DNA from: Iodobacter fluviatilis
GTDB lineage: Bacteria > Pseudomonadota > Gammaproteobacteria > Burkholderiales > Chitinibacteraceae
Assembly (NCBI RefSeq): GCF_900451195.1
Contig: NZ_UGHR01000001.1
Location: 2,480,001-2,544,000 of the forward strand
Direction: 5' to 3'
Length of the DNA: 64,000 nucleotides
Shown here: piece after piece, positions 1 through 7,179 of the stretch
Numbering within the stretch: the stretch's first letter is position 1
Layout of the letters: the number at the start of each line of letters is the position of its first letter
Made by a program: the position numbers and the translations under genes
Notes under the pieces: model-generated
Told to the model about the DNA's origin: nothing
The model's database searches: none
What the model saw: the letters and a program-made list of their open reading frames with translations, nothing else

Positions 1-715
1 CGCCTGAAGTCACTTCGGGCGGGATTCCGGTAATCCGCGCCCAAGGTACGGAAATATTTGAAAGGTCAGCGGGGAAAGTCAGCGGCTTATTGCTGATGCT
101 TTGCCATGTTACCGGCCCGCCGCCCGCGCCCAAGTCGGGTTTGTTCTTGATTAATTCCCACGAAGTCGGGTAATTGACCGGCTTATCTTTAATATCTGCC
201 CACGCCCCGCCGCTGACATGATCCAAACGGCTGGTATTGTCAGCAACCACGCGGCTTAATAGTGTGACTGAATCACTTAATAGATTTGTGACCTCGACCA
301 TTTCGCCATGCTTTACAAATTCCAGCGCTTGCGTTTTGGTCACATAATTTATATTTTCGTTATTTTCCCAACCGACCAGCGCGGCCAGCTCAGCATCTAA
401 AACATTCAGGCGCACCACCACCGCGTCATTTTTTGTTTTTGCCGCCGCCACGGTTTCGTAAGTGCTCGCCAGTGTGGTTTTGAATTGGTCGAATACTTCC
501 AACAACACGTAAGCTTTTTCTGGCACGTCATCCGGTGCAGGTGGTAAGCCACCGTTGCCGATTAAAATCGACAGATACTCTAAATCAATCGACAGCGGCG
601 CGTGGCAATCTGGCGGCGAAAAAAGCTTGACCGGCCCCACTCTAAAATAGCGTTTTCGCGTACCGGCCAGCGTTGAAGACAAATCTTCTTTGCGCGGTAA
701 TTCTTGCTCAGGCAT
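1..715 (-). CDS. Phage tail-fibre-like protein, C-terminus outside window
   Basis: Reading leftward from ATG at 715 the frame stays open to the window edge (238 codons), so only the N-terminal part is seen. From about residue 165 it carries repeats of the form W-x-x-I-x-x-K-P-x-x-(Y/F)-P (IKDKPVNYP, IKNKPDL, ISNKPLTFP, ITGIP). These short repeats are characteristic of phage tail fibres and collar or host-specificity proteins. The N-terminal part (residues 1-160) is not recognised; it includes an Ala/Lys-rich stretch that could be helical. A GAGG Shine-Dalgarno sits 9 bases before the ATG inside the end of the upstream gene, so the two are likely co-translated. The role in host adsorption is an inference from the repeats. 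Nothing else in the window is a recognisable tail gene. Confidence 0.6.
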   Translation of the reverse strand, partial: MPEQELPRKEDLSSTLAGTRKRYFRVGPVKLFSPPDCHAPLSIDLEYLSILIGNGGLPPAPDDVPEKAYVLLEVFDQFKTTLASTYETVAAAKTKNDAVVVRLNVLDAELAALVGWENNENINYVTKTQALEFVKHGEMVEVTNLLSDSVTLLSRVVADNTSRLDHVSGGAWADIKDKPVNYPTSWELIKNKPDLGAGGGPVTWQSISNKPLTFPADLSNISVPWARITGIPPEVTSG

Positions 716-719
716 GGGA

Positions 720-1634
720 TTACCTCGCTATTGCGGTTTTATAGGTGAAGATTAATAATTTCACTGCGCCGATACTTGCACCATTTGCCACAGCCATTAA
801 GTCGGTCGAATTTTCCACTGGATAATTTATTTCTAGCGTTATATTGCCCCCTGCTAAATTAGCCATTTCCGCAGCGGTAAACGTGGCAATAATTAAATTA
901 CCCAGCTTTAAACTTAAAGGCTGATCCAGTGGGAAATTAGCCACGTTCAGGCGAACTTTAGAAATGGTATAGCCGCCATTAATGCGGCCAATCCGCAGCG
1001 GAAAAATATCATCGTGATAAATGAATTGTTCATAGACATTTTCTAATTGGCCCAGTCCGGAACTTGGCAGACCGCCCACGCTCAATTCTGCAATGATGAT
1101 ATTTAAACGGCTGTATTCTGAATCGCACCACGCCGTAAAAACGCCAATCGTTGTAAAGCGCGTTGCGGCCTCAGCCCACAAATCACGCTCTTCTACTTTG
1201 TTCGAGTGCTCAAAATCCGCTAACATTGTTAGCTCATAATTGACTTTTAAAAGCGCATCTTGCGCGATCTTTTTTTCTTTATTGATTTGACGCAAACGCC
1301 TTTCCGCTGCGATTAATTTATCAAAATGCGTTTGTGAGGCTGTGACAATGGCTATATCTATTTCAATAAAATTATTACGCCGATACACTAAAACCAAATC
1401 AACACCGGTTTTACCGATGTATTGAATAATGGGCATTGTTTTGTCTGACTGCAATAACTCCCCCGACGAATCCGAAACCGGCCAAACGCGCATTAATCCG
1501 CCGATTAAACAGCGCACTGTAAACACACATTTTTTATTATCAATACGCTCAATATCCAACCGTGCCAGCGGCTGATCAGCTAATAAATCGCAGATCATTT
1601 CTAGCGGTTTTCTACCCGATTCAATAAATGACAT
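720..1634 (-). CDS. Unrecognised accessory-element protein (304 aa)
   Basis: The family is not recognised. The ATG at 1634 (MSFIESGRKP) follows GGGGTG at good spacing and is preferred to an in-frame ATG at 1661, which lies beside a small GGGGC/GCCCC hairpin. Residues about 90-135 are charged and probably helical or coiled coil (ERRLRQINKEKKIAQDALLK); the C-terminal half is rich in hydrophobic beta-type segments. There is no signal peptide or clear membrane span. It lies 4 bases upstream of the tail-fibre-like gene and downstream of another unknown gene in the same leftward operon. A structural or virion-assembly role is possible from context only. Confidence 0.6.
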   Translation of the reverse strand: MSFIESGRKPLEMICDLLADQPLARLDIERIDNKKCVFTVRCLIGGLMRVWPVSDSSGELLQSDKTMPIIQYIGKTGVDLVLVYRRNNFIEIDIAIVTASQTHFDKLIAAERRLRQINKEKKIAQDALLKVNYELTMLADFEHSNKVEERDLWAEAATRFTTIGVFTAWCDSEYSRLNIIIAELSVGGLPSSGLGQLENVYEQFIYHDDIFPLRIGRINGGYTISKVRLNVANFPLDQPLSLKLGNLIIATFTAAEMANLAGGNITLEINYPVENSTDLMAVANGASIGAVKLLIFTYKTAIAR

Positions 1635-1690
1635 AGACACCCCGCTCAATAGATGGGGCATTGCGCCCCACCATGCCGGAAAACATCAAA

Positions 1691-2257
1691 TTAAACGGGT
1701 GGCAGCGCCGCTGTAATGCGGGCAATTTCAGATAAAACCCATGCCGCATAATCAGTCACGGCGGTTTGCTGGTTTTTCATTTCAGCAAATTTAAGTTGCT
1801 CGTCTGGCGTACCGGTTTCCCACGCCGCAGCAAGTACCAGTTCGCTATTAATGCGTGCCAGGGTTTCGGTGTTTTTGGTTTTGATTAAATTGAATTTAAC
1901 CAGCTGCTTACGGGCTTCTGCGATGATATCGGAGATATTGCGCGGCTTAGGCGTGAGCAAATGCGCACCGACAATAGTCACCGGCAGATCGCCAACGATT
2001 TTTTGCGGAAACAGTGTCATGACCGCCGCCGCGAACGAATCTACATCGCTGTAGGTTTTTTTGCGACCGTCTGACTGAGCCACAGAAAACACACGGATTT
2101 CATTATCGACCATGGCCGACACTTCACCCACAAACGTGGTTTTTGACGCATCAACAACCACGGCCCGGATAGAAATATCGCTCGCCTCTTTCATGACTTG
2201 CGCCAATAGTTCGGGTGTTTTACGCCCCGCTGCCTTCATTGCTGGAGTTAAAGCCAT
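1691..2257 (-). CDS. Unrecognised accessory-element protein (188 aa)
   Basis: No family is recognised. The ATG is preceded by GAGGTGG about 7 bases upstream, a strong ribosome binding site, so the gene is likely real. The N-terminal half reads as alternating strands (IRAVVVDASKTTFVGEVSAM) and the C-terminal 80 residues as helices rich in Lys, Ala and Glu, without signal peptide or membrane span. It sits between the secreted helix-hairpin-helix protein and the 304-aa protein, all leftward, in the operon headed by the replication genes. A structural protein or assembly helper of a phage-like element is one possibility. Confidence 0.6.
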   Translation of the reverse strand: MALTPAMKAAGRKTPELLAQVMKEASDISIRAVVVDASKTTFVGEVSAMVDNEIRVFSVAQSDGRKKTYSDVDSFAAAVMTLFPQKIVGDLPVTIVGAHLLTPKPRNISDIIAEARKQLVKFNLIKTKNTETLARINSELVLAAAWETGTPDEQLKFAEMKNQQTAVTDYAAWVLSEIARITAALPPV

Positions 2258-2307
2258 TTCACCACCTCGCTACGTTGAAAAAAAACACCCACAAAAAACC
2301 CGCGCCG

Positions 2308-2931
2308 CTACTTTGGCAAATGAAAAACCGGCAATTCAGGCCGATCTAAAATAAAACTTAGCGGCGATCGCTTGCCCATTGCCTGCATTCTTTTGGTCTG
2401 GCCACTGATACACGCCAAACGGCGGCGGTTAAAGCCGTAAATTTGATGACTCACCACGGCCCAGCGATACGCCTTGTCAAATTCCGCCCGCTCATAACTA
2501 TTTGTCGTCATGGCTCGCGCCTCTAAAACATCAGCCTCAGCGCCCGCATAGGTAATATTTTCCAGCGTCCAAGGGCTTGGCGTATAAGGGCGTTGATCCG
2601 TTTCCGCCTGAAAATTGGCGTACAGCGCTTGCCCGCGTGAGCGATATTCAATAATCGCCAAAGCCAGCGGATGCCCAACACAAGGCAAAGCTTCCAGCTC
2701 CTCTTGTGTGGCACGATTAAAAAATTGCTGATCCATGGGCGTGTGAATGATCGTGTCATCTTCCAGCGGCTCATCGGGGCAATCTGGCGTCGCGTGGGGG
2801 CAATGAAACGCCGCCGAACTAGCCGAACTAGCCGCACTTGCGCTGGATTCCCCCGAAAAGCCCCCCGCCCCTGTCAAAATCGCCCAAACCACCGCCACCA
2901 ACAGCAAGCCCCGCATGATTTTTTGTGTCAT
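2308..2931 (-). CDS. Secreted protein with ComEA-like helix-hairpin-helix (207 aa)
   Basis: Residues 1-25 form a signal peptide or membrane anchor (positive N-terminus, then LLLVAVVWAILTGAGG), followed by a Ser/Ala-rich linker and an acidic, Cys-containing segment. Residues about 70-98 (FFNRATQEELEALPCVG, then ALAIIEYR) match the helix-hairpin-helix pattern of ComEA-type DNA-binding proteins (N-x-A-x-x-E-E-L-x-x-L-P-x-(I/V)-G). The rest is not recognised. The ATG has GGGG at 8-base spacing, which supports the start even though the first 104 bases overlap the end of the replication gene in another frame. DNA contact outside the cytoplasmic membrane is an inference from the fold pattern plus the signal sequence. 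Later Met codons would still leave a signal peptide. Confidence 0.6.
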   Translation of the reverse strand: MTQKIMRGLLLVAVVWAILTGAGGFSGESSASAASSASSAAFHCPHATPDCPDEPLEDDTIIHTPMDQQFFNRATQEELEALPCVGHPLALAIIEYRSRGQALYANFQAETDQRPYTPSPWTLENITYAGAEADVLEARAMTTNSYERAEFDKAYRWAVVSHQIYGFNRRRLACISGQTKRMQAMGKRSPLSFILDRPELPVFHLPK

Positions 2932-4612
2932 TTTTTGACCCCGTACAGTTATTCACACGAGTCCGAGAAGGGCAAAAGCCTAAAACCTGTGCCGAATTCA
3001 CCGCGTCAATCAGCAGCGACTTTTTAACCACTGATTCCAAATGCCAAACCCGCAGCCGAGTGACCACCGTTTCGCGTTCGCCGCTGTCAAAATCGACGAT
3101 GCACACGCCCTTAGTCACAACAGTGGTTTCTTGATATTGGTTTTTTTCGCCTTGCACTTTGAAAATGCGTAGCTGATGAATCTCGCAAGCCTTGCAGAAC
3201 CCCATCCAGTCGCCAGAGTCCGCCGCTTGCGCCGCGACTTCGATTAAGCCCTCAGCATCGCCGCGCAATTTTCGCAGCTCCCGCCACACCCCAACCGGCG
3301 GCCCGCCGATGGGTTGAAACTGTCGAATGTTCCAAGCCCACGCCCAGCCCTGCACACGTTCGGCACTGCTCGCCACTTCCACGCCGCTTTCGTAATCATC
3401 TTGGCCGTGCATGGCTGCGCCGCCCAAGTTTTTGCAAATATATTTAGCGATGTAACCGGCAGCAGAGCCACGATTCCAGTCAATATGCTTGACCGTAAAA
3501 CGATGTTTCCACGCCATCGGCTCATGCTTATTATCTTTGCGGGCATAACGGCGAAAAATCCGAATCATTCGCCCGCGCTGGGCGCGATTCACAAACAGCA
3601 ACATATGCCAGTGCGGCGTCCCGTCATGATGCGGCTCAGCCACTCTAAAACCGTACGTCTGAATTCCTGCCCTATGCCAAGCCGCCCGCACCCGCGCCCA
3701 CAGCTTACAAAGGTAGTCTTGCGCCGCACGGGGGCTTAGCTCATCCCATTTATTATTCTGATAACAGCGGCCCGCGTCGTCCTGCTTCATGCGATGAAAT
3801 CGAGACGGGCATGTAAGCGTAAAAAACAGCCCGCAATCCCCCACTTCCCGCGCTATTTCCTCAAATCCTGAAATGCGCGTCATCAATTCACAGCCGCGTA
3901 TTTCAGGATTACTCACCGAAACCGCCGCCAAATCTTCCAAAGTAAAGCGCTGGCCTAAATCATTTACCGCCGAGGTGTTCGCTAATATCGCCGCGTTACG
4001 TTTTCTTTGTGCTCGAAATTCAAGCAGCGAATCATTCGAGATATAAACCTGCTGATCTTTGCAAACGCGCCCAAAGCTGATACTTTCAAATTCACTAATG
4101 CGTTTTTTCTCGCGCCGCATATTACGCAACCACCACGCCTCATCGGTCAGGCGCAATACCGCGCCCTGCAAATGACGCGCCCGCACCGTGGCGCGGTATT
4201 TAATCGCCGCTTGCTCGACAATGGCGGCCTGTTGTTCTATTTCGCTTAGTGCAACTGGCCGCGATAATAGCCCCGCTCTCTGTTTCTGCTTGTGGCGCGT
4301 CGCCGCTGCCCCTCGTACCAATTCCGCAAACTCACGCGCTCGCTCGCGTCCCAACCGCTGCAAATCTGAATCATCAAATTCGAGTGGCACGGAAAACGGC
4401 AAGCCAGCGAAATGATCCGCATAAACACGTAGCCACTCGTTAGCGGCTGGCAATCCGCCAAGGCCACCGGCGCGTATATTTTCCCACTTGCGTTTTGCAT
4501 CATCGCGAACCCCCGCCGGTACTGACTTCAGGCGACTATTTGCCCATGCTCTTTCATTTTGATCTTGCCATGCCCGCACATTGTGCGGCAGCGTGTGCGG
4601 GTAAACGCTCAC
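2828..4612 (-). CDS. P2 gpA-type HUH replication initiation endonuclease
   Basis: This 594-residue protein has the signature of the phage P2 gene A / rolling-circle initiator family. Motif 1 is FFTLTCPSRFH at about 263-273. The HUH metal-binding motif is H334-W-H336 in PHWHMLLF. The catalytic tyrosine motif is GYIAKYICK, with candidate nucleophiles Y387 and Y391. Such enzymes nick one strand at the origin and stay covalently bound to the 5' end during rolling-circle replication. The start is GTG, overlapping the stop of the preceding small gene in GTGA, which suggests translational coupling. It is shorter than P2 gpA (about 760 aa), and its Gly-rich C-terminus is read from DNA that also encodes the next gene's signal peptide. 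The origin nick site was not located. Confidence 0.88.
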   Translation of the reverse strand: MSVYPHTLPHNVRAWQDQNERAWANSRLKSVPAGVRDDAKRKWENIRAGGLGGLPAANEWLRVYADHFAGLPFSVPLEFDDSDLQRLGRERAREFAELVRGAAATRHKQKQRAGLLSRPVALSEIEQQAAIVEQAAIKYRATVRARHLQGAVLRLTDEAWWLRNMRREKKRISEFESISFGRVCKDQQVYISNDSLLEFRAQRKRNAAILANTSAVNDLGQRFTLEDLAAVSVSNPEIRGCELMTRISGFEEIAREVGDCGLFFTLTCPSRFHRMKQDDAGRCYQNNKWDELSPRAAQDYLCKLWARVRAAWHRAGIQTYGFRVAEPHHDGTPHWHMLLFVNRAQRGRMIRIFRRYARKDNKHEPMAWKHRFTVKHIDWNRGSAAGYIAKYICKNLGGAAMHGQDDYESGVEVASSAERVQGWAWAWNIRQFQPIGGPPVGVWRELRKLRGDAEGLIEVAAQAADSGDWMGFCKACEIHQLRIFKVQGEKNQYQETTVVTKGVCIVDFDSGERETVVTRLRVWHLESVVKKSLLIDAVNSAQVLGFCPSRTRVNNCTGSKNDTKNHAGLAVGGGGLGDFDRGGGLFGGIQRKCG

Positions 4613-4887
4613 GCCATGACCGCCGCATTTTTAGCCCGCGCCCGCGCTGCTTTTTTCATTCTGAAATTGTTCACCGCTGCTTGACGGTGTTGCTGCCTAC
4701 GTGTTTGCAAATCCAGATCAATATTGCGTAATGACACGCACGCCCGATCAATCTGCGAAGCGTCCAGACCCCGCGCCGCAAATTCATCTTTTAGATTTGA
4801 GAATTGTTTCTTGATATCGACCAGATAAATAAGCGCCGCCTCGACGAAATCAAGCGAGCCTTGATCTAATAACATTGGGTTATTCAT
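4609..4887 (-). CDS. Small early protein upstream of rep (92 aa)
   Basis: Function is not recognised. The ATG at 4887 (MNNPMLLDQG) overlaps the stop of the upstream gene (ATGAATAA), and its own stop overlaps the rep GTG, so three genes are tightly coupled. The protein is mainly helical with a basic C-terminus (RMKKAARARAKNAA) that could bind nucleic acid. An in-frame ATG 60 bases upstream would sit inside the previous gene and is less likely. Context suggests an accessory replication or regulatory factor. Confidence 0.55.
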   Translation of the reverse strand: MNNPMLLDQGSLDFVEAALIYLVDIKKQFSNLKDEFAARGLDASQIDRACVSLRNIDLDLQTRRQQHRQAAVNNFRMKKAARARAKNAAVMA

Positions 4888-5119
4888 GATGTTCAGCCGC
4901 AGCCAAGGCTTTAAACACCACTCTTTCAATACGTTCAATACTCGCAATTTCTTCTTTTATATCGCTGACTAGCTTTATTAGCGCCGCATCCTGATGAGCA
5001 AATGATTGCAATGTTTCGGCCCGCTCTTTTAGCTTCTCCAGTCGAGATTCAAAGCAGTTAGAAATAATCAGCGAATCACCCGCGATCAATCCCGCCAAAA
5101 TATCGCTACTATTTTTCAC
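4880..5119 (-). CDS. Small helical early protein (79 aa)
   Basis: This is the first gene of the leftward replication operon. Function is not recognised. From about residue 20 the sequence is strongly helical with heptad-like hydrophobic spacing (LEKLKERAETLQSF, LVSDIKEEIASIERI), suggesting a coiled coil. I chose GTG at 5119 because it follows a G-rich Shine-Dalgarno (GGGGGTG) at normal spacing. Alternative starts are ATG at 5167 and TTG at 5197; the TTG would place the inverted repeat at 5172-5216 inside the reading frame. It overlaps the next gene by a few bases. Confidence 0.4.
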   Translation of the reverse strand: MKNSSDILAGLIAGDSLIISNCFESRLEKLKERAETLQSFAHQDAALIKLVSDIKEEIASIERIERVVFKALAAAEHHE

Positions 5120-5171
5120 ACCCCACCCCCGTCTGCATGACAAAAAACCAAGCACTTTGTTACGCATCCAC

Positions 5172-5320
5172 TTCTCAATTAATACGGGAGCAGTCAAGTC
5201 ACTGACTAATTGAGAAATGGTGCGGCAACAGAAACAAGGTTAGAGGACAGAATATATTTAGTCAATCGAATATGAACTATCTACGGTCAGTGGTGGTTTA
5301 TTTAAAAATAGTCAAGCGAT
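5172..5320. promoter_or_regulatory. Candidate divergent operator region with inverted and direct repeats
   Basis: A perfect 10-bp inverted repeat, TTCTCAATTA (5172-5181) and TAATTGAGAA (5207-5216), encloses a smaller one, AGTCA (5192-5196) and TGACT (5203-5207). Two further related direct copies of TAGTCAA-x-CGA lie at 5259-5268 and 5309-5318. The repeats sit between the leftward replication operon and the rightward helix-turn-helix regulator, the usual place for operators of a phage-type genetic switch. Binding by that regulator is inferred. No confident -35/-10 pair was assigned. Confidence 0.4.
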
Positions 5321-5388
5321 ACTTAAGCGCGTAAGTTAAACTCGAAAAATACAAGCCGCATCGAAGCGCACGCAAAAGGAAAATGGCG

Positions 5389-5787
5389 ATGAAAACAGCT
5401 AACGAATACCTTGACGACATCAAGAAAAAATTAGGCATTGATTCTGATTATGCAGTCGCAGCAAAACTTAGCATCTCGCGCTCTGCTATCTCAGCAGTCA
5501 GAAACAAAGGAATGAATTTTGATGGAAAAACAGCCATCAAAGTGGCGAATTTACTAGACATTGACCCCGCCCTAGTCATTATTGATATGCACCACGCGCG
5601 CGCAAAAGACACCGAAGAAGCAAGTATTTTGCAGCGTGTTTATAACTATTTGAACAATGATAATGACGATGAAGGCAGTAGCGGAGGTAGTGGCTGGAAG
5701 TCGGAAAAAATGAAATTTAAGAAGGTGCTGGAAGAACGGCAAGACCTACGTTTTACTGCCCAAGATGACCTACTGTATATTATGTAA
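5389..5787 (+). CDS. Helix-turn-helix regulator of the mobile element
   Basis: Residues about 5-62 (start at the second ATG) form a lambda-repressor/Cro-type helix-turn-helix: DYAVAAKLSISRSAISAVRN followed by AIKVANLLDIDPALV. This resembles the small phage-associated regulators annotated as DUF3693 or XRE-like. The remaining 70 residues are charged, with a Gly/Ser linker (EGSSGGSGW), and are not recognised. AAGGA lies 8 bases from the ATG at 5389, which is better than the ATG at 5383 only 3-4 bases away. It is divergent from the replication operon and next to repeats that may be its operators, so it is probably the repressor of replication genes. Its last codons coincide with a dif-like sequence (see findings). 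Confidence 0.7.
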   Translation: MKTANEYLDDIKKKLGIDSDYAVAAKLSISRSAISAVRNKGMNFDGKTAIKVANLLDIDPALVIIDMHHARAKDTEEASILQRVYNYLNNDNDDEGSSGGSGWKSEKMKFKKVLEERQDLRFTAQDDLLYIM

Positions 5788-6250
5788 AGTTAAATACGTC
5801 ATACCTAGATGCTTCGTTATCCCATGCAATTCTTGGCTCAACTCTTTAGTTGCCGTACTAAAATGGCAAAGTTTGGATGGTTACGCTGGTTCTTCAAAAA
5901 TCATCAAAAAAAAACAGTTCACTTCAAGGCGCTTATGTCAGACACGTTGAGTTTAATCTGTTTCCCTCATTAACTCATAAGCGCTGTTAGTTTAAATCGC
6001 TCATTCAGGCTTTTTATGCGGAATTTTTCTATGATTGATGGATTGCAAACATTTGTTCTTCATGTTTTATTGAGATTTTTTCAGGTAGCTATAAAAATTA
6101 CCCTAGCTCAAATACCTCGCCATGCCTTTGTTCTATTGAGGTTTGCAATTGTCAATGCATTGCCCAGGGTAAAAGCCACACATTCAAAACGTGACAACTG
6201 ACACATTCAGTCACTAAAATGGCGTCCGCCTTAAATGATCACAAAGTAAT
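5788..6250. other. AT-rich gene-free stretch at the right edge of the mobile element
   Basis: I see no convincing gene here. Two 61-codon open frames lack ribosome binding sites and have no recognisable protein character. The only structure noticed is a 9-bp inverted repeat, GCGCTTATG (5929-5937) and CATAAGCGC (5976-5984), flanked by weaker complementary AACAG/CTGTT. Base composition is lower in G+C than in the core genes to the right. It may contain the element boundary or decayed sequence. Confidence 0.4.
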
Positions 6251-6535
6251 ATGCGTCAGATCGAAGATACTAAAACTGCTGAATTACCCGGCATGCCGAC
6301 GGCCAAGAAACGTGGGCGCCCTCCTCTTGGGGAGCGCGCCATGACGGCTGCTGAGCGCCAGAGAGCCAGCAGAAAAGCCCGTTTTCAGGCAGGTTTAAAA
6401 AATATGAGTTTAACAACACCCGTGCAATTTAATGCAATGGTGGATATTGCAACGCGTGAAAAACTAAAGCGTGTCGCTGCAGAACAGGGTTTAACGATGG
6501 GGCAATTGCTTGATCGCCTAATTGAACAACTCTGA
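6251..6535 (+). CDS. Small basic DNA-binding protein, ribbon-helix-helix-like (94 aa)
   Basis: The N-terminal half is basic and contains an AT-hook-like segment (AKKRGRPPLGERAM) followed by MTAAERQRASRKAR, a pattern common in short plasmid- and phage-borne proteins. The C-terminal 35 residues (VDIATREKLKRVAAEQGLTMGQLLDRLIEQL, split here as strand then two helices) fit a ribbon-helix-helix dimerisation and DNA-binding unit. The upstream ribosome binding site is weak; ATG at about 6293 is an alternative start. It stands alone, converges on the phasin gene and shares a bidirectional terminator with it. It could belong to the mobile element or to the host; regulatory targets are unknown. Confidence 0.55.
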   Translation: MRQIEDTKTAELPGMPTAKKRGRPPLGERAMTAAERQRASRKARFQAGLKNMSLTTPVQFNAMVDIATREKLKRVAAEQGLTMGQLLDRLIEQL

Positions 6536-6552
6536 TCAATCATTTATTCAAA

Positions 6553-6582
6553 AAAAAAAGACACCGCAAGGTGTCTTTTTTT
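6553..6582. terminator. Bidirectional rho-independent terminator
   Basis: GACACC (6560-6565), loop GCAA, GGTGTC (6570-6575), flanked by an A-run on the left and seven T on the right, so it can end transcripts of both the rightward small DNA-binding gene and the leftward phasin gene. Confidence 0.85.
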
Positions 6583-6598
6583 ATTAAAAACTAATTAG

Positions 6599-7165
6599 TT
6601 ATGCTGATGCTTTTGTAGCAACTACTTTTGCGCCCGCTTCAGCCGCATTTACAGTTGCACTGACTAATTCGGATGCGATTTTTTGGCTTGTCTTAGAAAC
6701 AGCATCATAGGTGTTGCTGGCTGTTTCAACCACATTACGCAGTGCATTAACTGCCACACCTGAACCCGCTGGTGCGTTTTCAGTGGCTTTATCTAAAGTA
6801 GCCAGCAGGTTTTTGTTGAATTCTAAGACTTGTTCTTCGATCAGGCTGTTTAATTCTTGTTGTGTTGCGCTGGCAGCATCAAATACATTGCGTGCAACTG
6901 TCAGGCTTTTTTCAACGGAAGGCTGTGCCAGCTGGCGCTGAAAAGCCACCAAACCTTGAACATCTTTTACGGCAGATAACGTTTTTGTCGTTTCAGCATT
7001 TTCAGCGATTAAATCGCGGGTAATGCCAATTTGCAGGTTAACTAGGCGTTCAACACTGCTCAGTGCGATATTTGTAAGGCGCAAGGATTTTTCCAGATTA
7101 GCCTGGCCAAAATCAGCAAATTGCTTAGGATTGAATTGTGGGGCTTTAAACAGGTCTTTAAACAT
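6599..7165 (-). CDS. phaP: Phasin, PHA granule-associated protein
   Basis: At 188 residues this matches the proteobacterial phasin family, the amphipathic helical proteins that coat polyhydroxyalkanoate granules. The N-terminus has MFKDLFKAPQFNPKQFADF, followed by long Ala-, Thr- and Asn-rich helices (LEKSLRLTNIALSSVERLVNLQ). There are no cysteines, signal peptide or membrane spans. The ATG at 7165 follows GGAG at 8-base spacing; an upstream in-frame ATG at 7195 would place the start inside the operator. The gene is monocistronic, with its own promoter carrying two copies of a 16-bp palindrome-like site, as expected for control by a PhaR-type repressor. PhaR itself is not in the window. Confidence 0.85.
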   Translation of the reverse strand: MFKDLFKAPQFNPKQFADFGQANLEKSLRLTNIALSSVERLVNLQIGITRDLIAENAETTKTLSAVKDVQGLVAFQRQLAQPSVEKSLTVARNVFDAASATQQELNSLIEEQVLEFNKNLLATLDKATENAPAGSGVAVNALRNVVETASNTYDAVSKTSQKIASELVSATVNAAEAGAKVVATKASA

Positions 7166-7179
7166 GGTGGTTTCTCCGG

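Noticed and set aside
5913..5995. Possible integron attC-like site around the inverted repeat at 5929-5984.
   Set aside because: The conserved RYYYAAC and GTTRRRY boxes do not both occur in the right places.
5765..6201. Two rightward 61-codon open frames in the AT-rich strip (5765-5950 and 6016-6201).
   Set aside because: No ribosome binding sites, one overlaps the repressor gene end, and neither translation resembles a protein family.
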